DNA from: JAYEIH01 sp034659995
GTDB lineage: Archaea > Methanobacteriota_B > Thermococci > Methanofastidiosales > B48-G16
DNA: 9,908 bases
Assembly (NCBI GenBank): GCA_034659995.1
Contig: JAYEIH010000103.1
Span: 1-9,908 of the forward strand
Direction: 5' to 3'
Position numbers and translations under genes: made by a program. Under the pieces are notes generated by a model that was not told the DNA's origin, ran no database searches, and saw only the letters and a list, made by a program, of their open reading frames with translations. Shown one piece after another: positions 1-6,614 of this stretch. Every line of letters starts with the position of its first letter. Position 1 is the stretch's first letter.

Positions 1-1
1 G

Positions 2-1327
2 GAGATTTCAGAATTGAAGGATAGAATACGCTCGAATAAGAAAAATTTAGAGAAAATTAGGTCCGAGATTTCCATACTCGAAAAAGAACTTTCCGAACTG
101 ACCCCCACTGTAAAAGATATGGAGAGCAAAAAGGAATCACTGCATTCGAGGATGATGGAAAAATCAGGAGAAGACCTGAAAAAGTTCGATGCATTAAAAA
201 AAGAGCATGCCTCTCTCGAATCAGAGTATCAGAGATTGGATAGAGATCACGCATCCAAAAAATCAAAGGTGGATGTTTTGAATAAGAACTATTCAGTGGT
301 TTTAGAAAAGATACAAGAGACTAAAAAACAATCTAAAGTCACTGAGTCTATAATAGAGGAACATGAAAACGCTGTGAAAGAAGTCCGGAAGAATCTTACT
401 GAAATTGAAGAAGAGGTACGATCTAAGAAGGGGGAGCTGGGCGAGTTAAGGAAAAAAAGATCAAACTCTAAGGAGGAGATACATAGTTCAAGGATCGAAA
501 AAGAAAAGCTTGAGAAGATCATAGCAGATTTAAACACTAACATACGTCTATCAAAACAAAAAAATCAGGAAAATGAGAAAAGAATCAAAGAATTATCAGA
601 AAATGCAGAAAAATATACAGAGACTGAGATAGTAGACGATATTAAAACATTAGAGTTTAAAATCAAACGAATGGAAATAGAAAAAGAAGGTTTGGAACCT
701 ATAAACATGCGAGCTGTTGAGGAGTGCGAAAGTACCGAGGAGAGATACCTCATGCTGAAAACGAAAGATGAGAAAATATTACGAGAGAAAAAGGCAGTCC
801 TTGAGTTCATAGATAAGGTGGAGACAAGAAAGAGAGCGGTCTTTATGGCAACATTCAATGGTATATCAGAGAATTTTTCAGATATCTTTTTAGAGCTTTC
901 CGGAGGCGAAGGAGATATTTTTCTCGAGAATGTGGAGGAACCCTTTGAGGCAGGGGTAGATATTGAAACAAAACCCCATGGAAAAGAGCTAAAAAGAACG
1001 GCCGCGATGTCCGGAGGAGAGAAGGCACTAACTGCATTGGCCTTTATTTTTGCCATCCAACGGTATAAACCGGCACCTTTTTACTTGTTTGACGAGATAG
1101 ATGCTCATTTGGACGATGACAATGTGAAAAAGGTGGCAGAAATGATAAAAAAAGCGTCAGAAGACTCTCAGTTTATAATTATTACACTCAGGGATATAAT
1201 GATGTCATCCGCGGATAGACTCTTCGGTGTCTCCATGTTGAATGAGATTTCGGAGATAGTGGCCGTGGAACTCCAGGATACTCAAAGATATAAAGGAAAA
1301 AAGTTTGAAATTGTTGAGGAGGCTTAG
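2..1327 (+). CDS. smc: Chromosome segregation protein SMC, C-terminal part (5' truncated by window)
   Basis: This is the second coiled-coil arm and C-terminal ATPase half of an SMC protein, the DNA-bound ATPase that compacts and segregates the chromosome. The frame is open from base 2; the TTG at 14 is internal, so the true start and the hinge lie upstream of the window. About 230 residues of charged heptad-like coiled coil are followed by the conserved LEPINMRAVEE stretch (near 690-720), the ABC signature MSGGEKALTALAF (SGGEK at 1010-1024) and Walker B with D-loop, FYLFDEIDAHLDD (Asp-Glu at 1091-1096). The switch region reads ITLRD rather than the bacterial ITHRK; LRD is usual in archaeal SMCs. 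The stop overlaps the stop of the convergent gene by four bases, leaving no room for a terminator between them. Identification is very secure; nothing looks broken. Confidence 0.95.
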   Translation, partial: EISELKDRIRSNKKNLEKIRSEISILEKELSELTPTVKDMESKKESLHSRMMEKSGEDLKKFDALKKEHASLESEYQRLDRDHASKKSKVDVLNKNYSVVLEKIQETKKQSKVTESIIEEHENAVKEVRKNLTEIEEEVRSKKGELGELRKKRSNSKEEIHSSRIEKEKLEKIIADLNTNIRLSKQKNQENEKRIKELSENAEKYTETEIVDDIKTLEFKIKRMEIEKEGLEPINMRAVEECESTEERYLMLKTKDEKILREKKAVLEFIDKVETRKRAVFMATFNGISENFSDIFLELSGGEGDIFLENVEEPFEAGVDIETKPHGKELKRTAAMSGGEKALTALAFIFAIQRYKPAPFYLFDEIDAHLDDDNVKKVAEMIKKASEDSQFIIITLRDIMMSSADRLFGVSMLNEISEIVAVELQDTQRYKGKKFEIVEEA

Positions 1328-2391
1328 ATACTGAACTTCCCCTGCGTCATTGAGATCCCTATGAACATGCTCAACAGTCCCGAGGCAAATGACATTCCCG
1401 TTACAGGCAATAAAATCATCCCCTCTAGTACTCTGTCCTGCATTAAAAACGTCAGGATAACAACACCTACAACCATCCAGAGTATTCCTGTAACATAGGA
1501 GAGAATATTAAAAAGCTTCGTATTCTTCTCTGAGGTGCCCTGCATCCCAATAAGTATCATCGGAACTCCAGTGATTATAAGGAACACACTGAAAAGCATA
1601 CCCGTCATTTCTTCCATTAGAAAATCATTAATTGTTGTTACAATTGGGATTTCAAGCGGCTTTAGAAACTCCAGCACACCAAAAAAAATCCAGACAATTC
1701 CAAGGATATAGGGCAGCACAGCGCCCCCAGAAGCTCCTTTACTCTTTATACCCCCTGTGTCTATCCCGAGTTTCTCAGCTTCGGAAAGGATATCTTCCAG
1801 TGATTCTTCTTTTGGCATCTCTTCCATTTCCCCCATAAGATCCATCTCTGTCTCCGGACCGGTCTGCGGTTTTTCTGTTCTCTTCGGGAGATCCATACCG
1901 CCTTCTGCTCCGATTTTTTCTTCAAGGATGTCCATTCCTCGTCTCACTTCCTTCGGTTCCTGTTTTTCAGTAACTTTCTTGGGATGTTCCGCACCCTCTT
2001 TTTCCTGTTCCGGTTCTCTCGGTTTTCTTGGGGTGGGCACTTCTCCTTTCAGGCTGCCTTGGACAGTTTCCAGTTTGTCAATCGTTTCTCTTAACAGTTC
2101 TGTGTTCTCCTTCATCATCTCTGCAATACCTGTGAAACTTCTGGCAACTTCCTGCATCGCAAGCCCTGTTTCGTCCTCTTCTACTTCCGTGGTTAGTACT
2201 TTTACCAGCTCATCAATCTTATCCGGTTCCTTTTCTTCTTCCATGGCAGCAGCACTTAAAACATCTATTAATTTATCAAGACGTTCCATAAGATCCCTAT
2301 TGCCCCCCCCGTATCTTACTGAGCCCGCCAGATCCGTTATCTGTTGTTCCAATTTGGCAATTTCGATCTCAATGTCTTTCTTTTTGGCCAT
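1324..2391 (-). CDS. Hypothetical coiled-coil protein with four C-terminal membrane segments
   Basis: A protein of 355 residues that I do not recognise. Residues 1-115 are strongly charged and helical, with probable coiled coil. Residues 115-220 are a Pro/Glu/Lys/Met-rich acidic linker, likely disordered. The C-terminal 130 residues hold four hydrophobic segments, about 224-243, 262-283, 293-317 and 323-348, so this is probably an inner-membrane protein with a large cytoplasmic N-terminal part. The frame opens four codons earlier at a TTG (2403), but I chose the ATG at 2391: the GAGGG just upstream of it sits at ideal ribosome-binding distance and overlaps the TTG alternative. The gene converges on smc with a 4-base stop overlap, so expression of either could produce antisense RNA to the other. 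Its membership of the SMC pathway is not shown; being a convergent neighbour is weak evidence. Confidence 0.78.
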   Translation of the reverse strand: MAKKKDIEIEIAKLEQQITDLAGSVRYGGGNRDLMERLDKLIDVLSAAAMEEEKEPDKIDELVKVLTTEVEEDETGLAMQEVARSFTGIAEMMKENTELLRETIDKLETVQGSLKGEVPTPRKPREPEQEKEGAEHPKKVTEKQEPKEVRRGMDILEEKIGAEGGMDLPKRTEKPQTGPETEMDLMGEMEEMPKEESLEDILSEAEKLGIDTGGIKSKGASGGAVLPYILGIVWIFFGVLEFLKPLEIPIVTTINDFLMEEMTGMLFSVFLIITGVPMILIGMQGTSEKNTKLFNILSYVTGILWMVVGVVILTFLMQDRVLEGMILLPVTGMSFASGLLSMFIGISMTQGKFSI

Positions 2392-2392
2392 T

Positions 2393-2400
2393 ATATCCCT
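2393..2400 (-). promoter_or_regulatory. Ribosome binding site of the coiled-coil membrane protein gene
   Basis: On the minus strand the sequence GAGGG is followed by ATATA and the ATG at 2391. This spacing fits an archaeal Shine-Dalgarno site and is the reason for preferring the ATG over the TTG at 2403. Confidence 0.6.
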
Positions 2401-2437
2401 CAAAAATTATTTCCTTTTAATCCTTATTATCAAGTTA

Positions 2438-2447
2438 CTTAAAAAAC
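2438..2447 (-). promoter_or_regulatory. Possible TATA box for the minus-strand coiled-coil gene
   Basis: GTTTTTTAAG on the minus strand lies about 50 bases before the ATG at 2391. A start of transcription about 26 bases downstream would give a leader of roughly 25 bases containing the GAGGG site. It is a weak match in an AT-rich stretch, so this is tentative. Confidence 0.28.
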
Positions 2448-2502
2448 TTTTCTATGCATTTTCCACTTTTTGTTCTTTTTTGATCATACAACCTCTGCAT
2501 GA

Positions 2503-2697
2503 AGAAAGGATAGTGCCCCTCTGAGAATTACCCTGAGAGATATTTTCTCATCTGTAAGGATACTGGAAAATATAATTGCAAAGATCGGTGTTATCTCCTT
2601 GAGATACTTGGAAGAAGTTTGTGCAGGTCAGAAGGTCAGAACATTCAAAGATAATGATACCAACTTTTTTAAAGTTGCGGAAACACTTTTTTCATGA
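2503..2697 (+). other. Open frame without a clear start, overlapping the hydrolase start by ATGA
   Basis: The 302 bases between the divergent genes (2392-2693) contain one plus-strand frame open for 64 codons, from the stop at 2500-2502 to the TGA at 2695-2697. Its stop makes a 4-base ATGA overlap with the start of the TatD-like gene. The translation looks protein-like, with the segments LRDIFSSVRILENIIAKIG, LRYLEEVCAGQK and FFKVAETLF. It has no ATG or GTG start; only CTG codons (2521, 2533) and TTG codons (2599, 2608) are available, and no convincing ribosome binding site precedes them. It could be a small gene with a rare start, the decayed 3' end of a lost gene, or chance. I do not recognise the peptide. 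Apart from this frame and the promoter signals listed separately, I see nothing in this stretch. Confidence 0.25.
2661..2677. promoter_or_regulatory. 17-base palindrome overlapping a probable TATA box of the TatD-like gene
   Basis: CAACTTTTTTAAAGTTG has perfect 7-base arms around a 3-base centre. Its TTTTTTAAAG core is TATA-like and is centred about 25 bases before the ATG at 2694, which fits a leaderless archaeal transcript; no Shine-Dalgarno site precedes that ATG. The symmetry could mark an operator where a dimeric repressor would block TBP binding, which is inference. Confidence 0.4.
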
Positions 2698-3551
2698 TCG
2701 TTACCGATAACCACATGCATCTGGATCCAAAGGGGTTAGGTGTGGAGGCAGCCAAGGAGTTTCAGAGGTCCGGAGGTACGCATCTTTTTATTATCTATAA
2801 ACATGCCGAAAGCTATGGGATAGAGGTTTCTCGGGCAAAGGATTTTGAAAAAGCATACGATATTGCCATACGCCTCTGTGAGAAGGTTAATGAGGAAACA
2901 AATCTTACCGCGTACAGTCTTGTAGGCATACATCCTGCGGAGATTGTAGAGCTCTATAAAAAATTCGGAGAAGAGAAAACATGGAATATTTGCGTAAATA
3001 CGCTTGAAATTATTGCTGAGAAGTACGAGGAAGGTGAGATAGTGGGGATAGGCGAGGTAGGGCGGCCCCATTTTCCTGTTTCCAAAGAGATTGTGGCGTT
3101 CTGTCAGAGAGTAATGGATAGAGCATTGGCGCTGAGCAAAGAGCTTGATTGTGCGATTCAGCTCCATTTAGAATCTTTTGAAGAAAAGAACAAGTTTTAT
3201 GAGCTTGAAAAAACGGTAAAAAAATATGGAAACGAAAAGAGAGTGATAAAACACTTTGCACCCCCTAAAATCAATCTTTTTAGAGAGATTGGCATAATGC
3301 CCTCCATAATAGCCTCTAAAAAAAATATAAAAAGAGCTCTGAAAGAGGGAAACAGGTTTGTGATGGAAACAGATTACATTGATGATCCGGAAAGACCCGG
3401 TGCTGTTCTCGGACCACGGACGGTGCCTAGAAGGACATTAAGCTTCTTCAAATCTAACGTTTTAGATGAGAATGATATTAACAAGATTCACAGGGATAAT
3501 ATCGAAAAGATTTACGGTATTTCTCTAAAGAACGACCGTAAAGTTTATTAA
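2694..3551 (+). CDS. TatD-related metal-dependent hydrolase (COG1099 type, TIM barrel)
   Basis: A 285-residue protein of the amidohydrolase/TatD superfamily, archaeal COG1099 branch, probably cytoplasmic; the substrate is unknown (TatD relatives are nucleases or phosphoesterases). The metal ligands are in the expected order: DNHMHLD at 5-11 (His7 and His9), GIHP at 78-81, GIGEVG at 118-123 with Glu121, LHLES at 157-161 with His158, IKHFAPP at 185-191 with His187, and METDYIDD at 224-231 with Asp227. The C-terminal DENDINKIHRDNIEKIYG resembles the closing helix of TatD proteins. Length is normal for the family. The ATG at 2694 is the natural start, giving the metal-binding motif near residue 7. 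No ribosome binding site is visible and a TATA-like element sits 25 bases upstream, so the messenger may be leaderless. It ends 42 bases before the strong TATA region of the next operon. Confidence 0.88.
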   Translation: MIVTDNHMHLDPKGLGVEAAKEFQRSGGTHLFIIYKHAESYGIEVSRAKDFEKAYDIAIRLCEKVNEETNLTAYSLVGIHPAEIVELYKKFGEEKTWNICVNTLEIIAEKYEEGEIVGIGEVGRPHFPVSKEIVAFCQRVMDRALALSKELDCAIQLHLESFEEKNKFYELEKTVKKYGNEKRVIKHFAPPKINLFREIGIMPSIIASKKNIKRALKEGNRFVMETDYIDDPERPGAVLGPRTVPRRTLSFFKSNVLDENDINKIHRDNIEKIYGISLKNDRKVY

Positions 3552-3576
3552 TGTAGCCCGAAGAAGAATAGTATAG

Positions 3577-3590
3577 GATATATAAATATA
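3577..3590 (+). promoter_or_regulatory. Strong archaeal TATA box of the ABC operon
   Basis: The stretch GATATATAAATATA, with TATATAAA at 3579-3586, lies between the hydrolase stop and the helical-protein gene. Archaeal transcription starts about 25 bases past the TATA centre, predicting a start near 3608-3610. This would exclude the upstream TTG at 3594 as the start codon and favour the GTG at 3615. Confidence 0.55.
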
Positions 3591-3614
3591 GGTTTGGAGG
3601 CGCTTACCATCGAA

Positions 3615-4022
3615 GTGGATGATCTAAAAGCAATAGAGGAAGAAGCAAACAAAAAAGTAGATTTCCAAAAAATATTAAAAAAAGCAGGAATCACAGAGGA
3701 AACCATTAATAACGCGAAAAATCTTAAAAGAGCTAAAGAATTTAAAAGAGAACTTCCTAAATTCAAAAAAGCACTGAAAAAATTTAAAGAAGAGCTCCGG
3801 AGATACAAAGAAACCGGCAAAGGCGTTCATAGAGAAGAAGCAAAAAATGGCCTAAAAGAGGCGAAGCTTTTGGAAATTACACTGAATGGGAGAAAAGTTA
3901 AAAAGAGATTTCTGAAGGATAGAATGGAAAATCTCAAAGAGGAAGAGGATCAGCTTGAAAAAGAAGCCAAGGAGCTGAACATACCCTTTAAAAAAGAACT
4001 CGATGGTGTATCGTTCGAATGA
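3615..4022 (+). CDS. Lys/Glu-rich helical (coiled-coil) protein, first gene of ABC operon
   Basis: A small protein of about 135 residues that I do not recognise. It is almost entirely charged helix with many Lys and Glu, for example ELPKFKKALKKFKEELRRYK in the middle and KDRMENLKEEEDQLEKEAKE near the end. There are no Cys residues, membrane segments or signal peptide, so it is probably a soluble cytoplasmic coiled-coil protein. The start is uncertain. The frame opens at a TTG (3594), but the TATA box would place the transcript start after it. The GTG at 3615 is therefore chosen; a GGAGG at 3596-3600 lies 14 bases upstream of it, which is long for a ribosome binding site. Its stop overlaps the start of the ATPase gene as ATGA, so the two are probably translationally coupled. 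A role as a transporter accessory or adaptor is only inferred from this position. Confidence 0.72.
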   Translation: MDDLKAIEEEANKKVDFQKILKKAGITEETINNAKNLKRAKEFKRELPKFKKALKKFKEELRRYKETGKGVHREEAKNGLKEAKLLEITLNGRKVKKRFLKDRMENLKEEEDQLEKEAKELNIPFKKELDGVSFE

Positions 4023-4900
4023 TAGAGTCTGTCGATCTGAGAAAAGAATTTGGCAATCTTGTGGCCATTGATCGGTTGAGTCTAACAATAAGGGATAATG
4101 AGATATTTGGTCTGGTAGGACCAAATGGTGCGGGAAAGACCACGTTTATAAGGATTGTCTGCGGTATACTCAGCCCCACATCTGGTACGGTGTATATTGA
4201 GGGAAAAGACATTCAGAAAAATGCCGTTGAGCTGAAAAAGAGAATAGGGTACCTTCCCGAGGAGCCGAATCTCTACATGAGACCTACGGCATATGAACTT
4301 GTCAAATACTTTGCAGACCTCTACGGAATGTCTGCTGGCGTTTTTGAAGATAGAGCTGAGGAGCTTTTTAAACTTGTGGGATTATATAAAAGACGTAAAT
4401 CAAAAGTAGAGTCATTTTCCAAGGGTATGAGACAGAGACTTGCATTTGTGAGGGCATTAATACACGATCCCGATATTCTTATCTTCGATGAGCCAACTAT
4501 GGGACTCGATCCGGCAACATCTAAGAATGTTCGTGATTTTATTCTTGAGTACAGTGGGAATAAAACTATTATAATCTGTACTCATTATATGGAGGAAGCA
4601 GATTACCTCTGCGATAGGATAGGGGTTCTTAGTGAGGGAAACCTCATAAACATTGGTACGCCCGAAGAGCTGAAGGCGTTGATGAGACAAGAGAGTTTGT
4701 TTGAGATAGAGGTAAAAAATCCCGGAAACTTTCTCAACACTGTAGATAAAGGTGATATAGTGGAGAGGCGAGGGAACAAAATACTCCTTTCCTGCTCCTA
4801 TACGAAGCTTGGGGATATGCTCAGAAACTCTGAAGGCGTTGTGGGTATTCGTTCAAAAACGCCAACGCTTGAAGATGTCTTTATAGAGCTTACCAAGTGA
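4019..4900 (+). CDS. ABC-2 type transporter ATP-binding protein (NatA/CcmA-like)
   Basis: The 293-residue cytoplasmic nucleotide-binding subunit of an ABC-2 exporter; it hydrolyses ATP to drive the two permeases encoded downstream. All motifs are intact: Walker A GPNGAGKTT (34-42), the Q-loop region GYLPEEPNLY (77-86) with Glu in place of Gln as is common in this subfamily, signature FSKGMRQR (133-140), Walker B ILIFDEP (153-159), D-loop GLDP (162-165) and the switch His189 in CTHYMEEAD. The C-terminal 75 residues form the small extension ending TPTLEDVFIELTK that is typical of NatA/CcmA/DrrA-like ATPases. The ATG overlaps the previous stop (ATGA), with GGTG about ten bases upstream as a possible ribosome binding site. 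The first permease starts four bases after the stop. The substrate cannot be read from the ATPase. Confidence 0.96.
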   Translation: MIESVDLRKEFGNLVAIDRLSLTIRDNEIFGLVGPNGAGKTTFIRIVCGILSPTSGTVYIEGKDIQKNAVELKKRIGYLPEEPNLYMRPTAYELVKYFADLYGMSAGVFEDRAEELFKLVGLYKRRKSKVESFSKGMRQRLAFVRALIHDPDILIFDEPTMGLDPATSKNVRDFILEYSGNKTIIICTHYMEEADYLCDRIGVLSEGNLINIGTPEELKALMRQESLFEIEVKNPGNFLNTVDKGDIVERRGNKILLSCSYTKLGDMLRNSEGVVGIRSKTPTLEDVFIELTK

Positions 4901-4904
4901 TATA

Positions 4905-6614
4905 ATGATTAAAAATATAATAAAATGGGATATAAAGAGAATATTCTCTTCAAAAAAGTTTACAGCTGCTTTTATTCTCCAATTCTTCATGATAGTTCTT
5001 ATAGTACCTTTATTTTCGATTTATCTGGAAACACTCCAGAGTGGAAAGTTTTTCTCGACCACACCGGGAATGAAGGAGTTTATACCAATAGGAATGAACA
5101 GAGAAAACGAGCTTTCTAAGATAATAGAGAGCTATGATCAGTTTGAGCTGACAATTTTACAGGCGGAAGGGGGTATGGAGCTGCTGCGGAAAGGCGTTAT
5201 AGCTGCGTATGTTTTTACTGAGAGCGATTTCGATGAGAAAAGACTTAAAATGGAGAGTATTAAGGTTCAGATTTATTATAACGACTCCGACAAGAGTTAT
5301 GTTGCGAAGTCATATCTGGACTCTATTCTCGATGGATTTTCCGATGGACTGAGAGGGGCAAGAGTAAGAGAGTACGGTTTAAAGAGTATTCCGATAGAAA
5401 AAAAAGAGAGATCGGAGTTCAGTCAGGAAACAAAGACACCGGAAAACAAGGAAGAGATCCCAAAAGAAACCACTGCACCCGAAAATACAGCTGGTCCCCG
5501 GGAAACCTCGCCCCCCGAAAAAGAGGAGATGATCAATATAAAGAAACTGAAGTTTTCGCTGAACAGAGAGTATATAGTACTTCTAATAATGCTCCTTCCT
5601 CTCTTCATGTCAGGGGGGTTGTTAACGGACTCCATTGTATCGGAGAAAGAAAAGAAAACAGGGGAGATGCTTCTTGTACTCCCGACAAAACGGCGGAACG
5701 TTGCCCTCGGAAAGATGCTTGCCATCTTCATGATTACGTCGATACAGATAGTTCTCTGGATTTTTATTCTCTACGGCATTGGGAAGGTTGACAGCCTCTG
5801 GACGATCTTTCCTCTAATACTCGCTGCGTTTTTGGTGATAACTGTCAGCCTTCTCATCTCCGTATACTCTCAGAATTACAAGGAGTCCGCGCTTTTGATC
5901 ACAGTGGTATATGTCATCATGTTTGCATTTATGTTCGGCACTTCCATACTCTACGTATCAAGACTGAGAACTCTGTCCCTGCTCTCACCTCTCTCAATGG
6001 TGATAGGTCTTGAAGAAGGGACTTTAACTGTCGGGGAGACCCTTTATGGTGTTTTACCGGCTCTCTCTGTTTCTCTTCTTTCACTGGCGTTATCTTTGTA
6101 TCTTTTCAATAAGGACTCCTTCTACTTTGGTCCGAGACCCGGAATTCTTGAGTTGATACCTGATATATTTTCAAAGATAGGAAAAAATAATTTTGCATCC
6201 TTCGTTCTGGGATTTTTCAGTGTTTTCGGAGCGTTTGTCCTGGAACTTCTTGCGGGTTTCTTTTTGTACTACTTTTTCAGTCTGGAGATGGCCAGTATTA
6301 TCTTTCTGGGTCTCATAGTTTTTATTGAGGAGTATCTAAAATATTTGGCCATGCTTTCGAATGAGGGAAAATTTGCCGGTGTTTTTACCGGTTTGGGCTT
6401 CGGAGTATGTGAGTCTTTGCTCTCAGGAGTTGTGGTTTTTACGATGGTGCTCTCTCCGAATGTGATTTTTCTCAGAATAATTCCCATTTTTGTTCATATG
6501 GGTGCCTCCGGAGTTCTTGGGTACTTTAGGTACAATAAAAAAACAAAAACGGGTTTTGTTATTGCCCTTGTAATTCATTTAATCTATAACACAGCTATAC
6601 TGGTGTTAGCATGA
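4905..6614 (+). CDS. ABC-2 permease (NatB-like) fused to a PrsW-like intramembrane protease domain
   Basis: A 569-residue membrane protein with two modules. Residues 1-402 are an ABC-2 exporter permease: a first membrane helix at about 20-40, an external domain of about 180 residues, then five or so helices from 222 to 402. After the second helix comes the family hallmark TDSIVSEKEKKTGEMLLVLP (241-260). The external domain ends in a Pro/Glu/Thr-rich stretch (about 174-208), probably flexible. Residues 428-569 add five helices not expected in a plain permease. They carry the four-motif pattern of PrsW-type proteases: FIEEYLK (Glu475, Glu476, Lys479), GLGFGVCES (Glu503), FVHMGASGVLGY (His531) and VIHLIYNTA (His558, Asn562). 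All putative active-site residues are present, so the domain could be active. Fusions of ABC-2 permeases with CPBP-type proteases are known; here EExxK and GLGF..E fit PrsW better. The stop overlaps the second permease start as ATGA. Confidence 0.88.
   Translation: MIKNIIKWDIKRIFSSKKFTAAFILQFFMIVLIVPLFSIYLETLQSGKFFSTTPGMKEFIPIGMNRENELSKIIESYDQFELTILQAEGGMELLRKGVIAAYVFTESDFDEKRLKMESIKVQIYYNDSDKSYVAKSYLDSILDGFSDGLRGARVREYGLKSIPIEKKERSEFSQETKTPENKEEIPKETTAPENTAGPRETSPPEKEEMINIKKLKFSLNREYIVLLIMLLPLFMSGGLLTDSIVSEKEKKTGEMLLVLPTKRRNVALGKMLAIFMITSIQIVLWIFILYGIGKVDSLWTIFPLILAAFLVITVSLLISVYSQNYKESALLITVVYVIMFAFMFGTSILYVSRLRTLSLLSPLSMVIGLEEGTLTVGETLYGVLPALSVSLLSLALSLYLFNKDSFYFGPRPGILELIPDIFSKIGKNNFASFVLGFFSVFGAFVLELLAGFFLYYFFSLEMASIIFLGLIVFIEEYLKYLAMLSNEGKFAGVFTGLGFGVCESLLSGVVVFTMVLSPNVIFLRIIPIFVHMGASGVLGYFRYNKKTKTGFVIALVIHLIYNTAILVLA

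Noticed and set aside
14..16. TTG as the start of the SMC gene
   Set aside because: The frame is open to the window edge and an SMC protein should have a hinge and N-terminal Walker A upstream, so the gene is simply cut by the window.
565..1056. Minus-strand open frame of 163 codons inside smc
   Set aside because: It is the Ser/Phe-rich antisense of conserved SMC sequence including the signature motif; the smc reading is certain.
1757..2524. Long plus-strand open frame of 255 codons opposite the minus-strand coiled-coil gene
   Set aside because: It is Ser/Ile/Phe-rich with no domain-like pattern, as expected from the antisense of Glu/Lys-rich codons, and it lies across a minus-strand gene with a good start, ribosome binding site and membrane segments.
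6186..6614. CPBP (CAAX-type) protease instead of PrsW-like for the fused domain
   Set aside because: CPBP proteins usually show EExxxR and FxxxH motifs; here EExxK, GLGFxxxE and HxxxSGxxG fit PrsW better. The distinction is by eye, so it is kept as a possible alternative.
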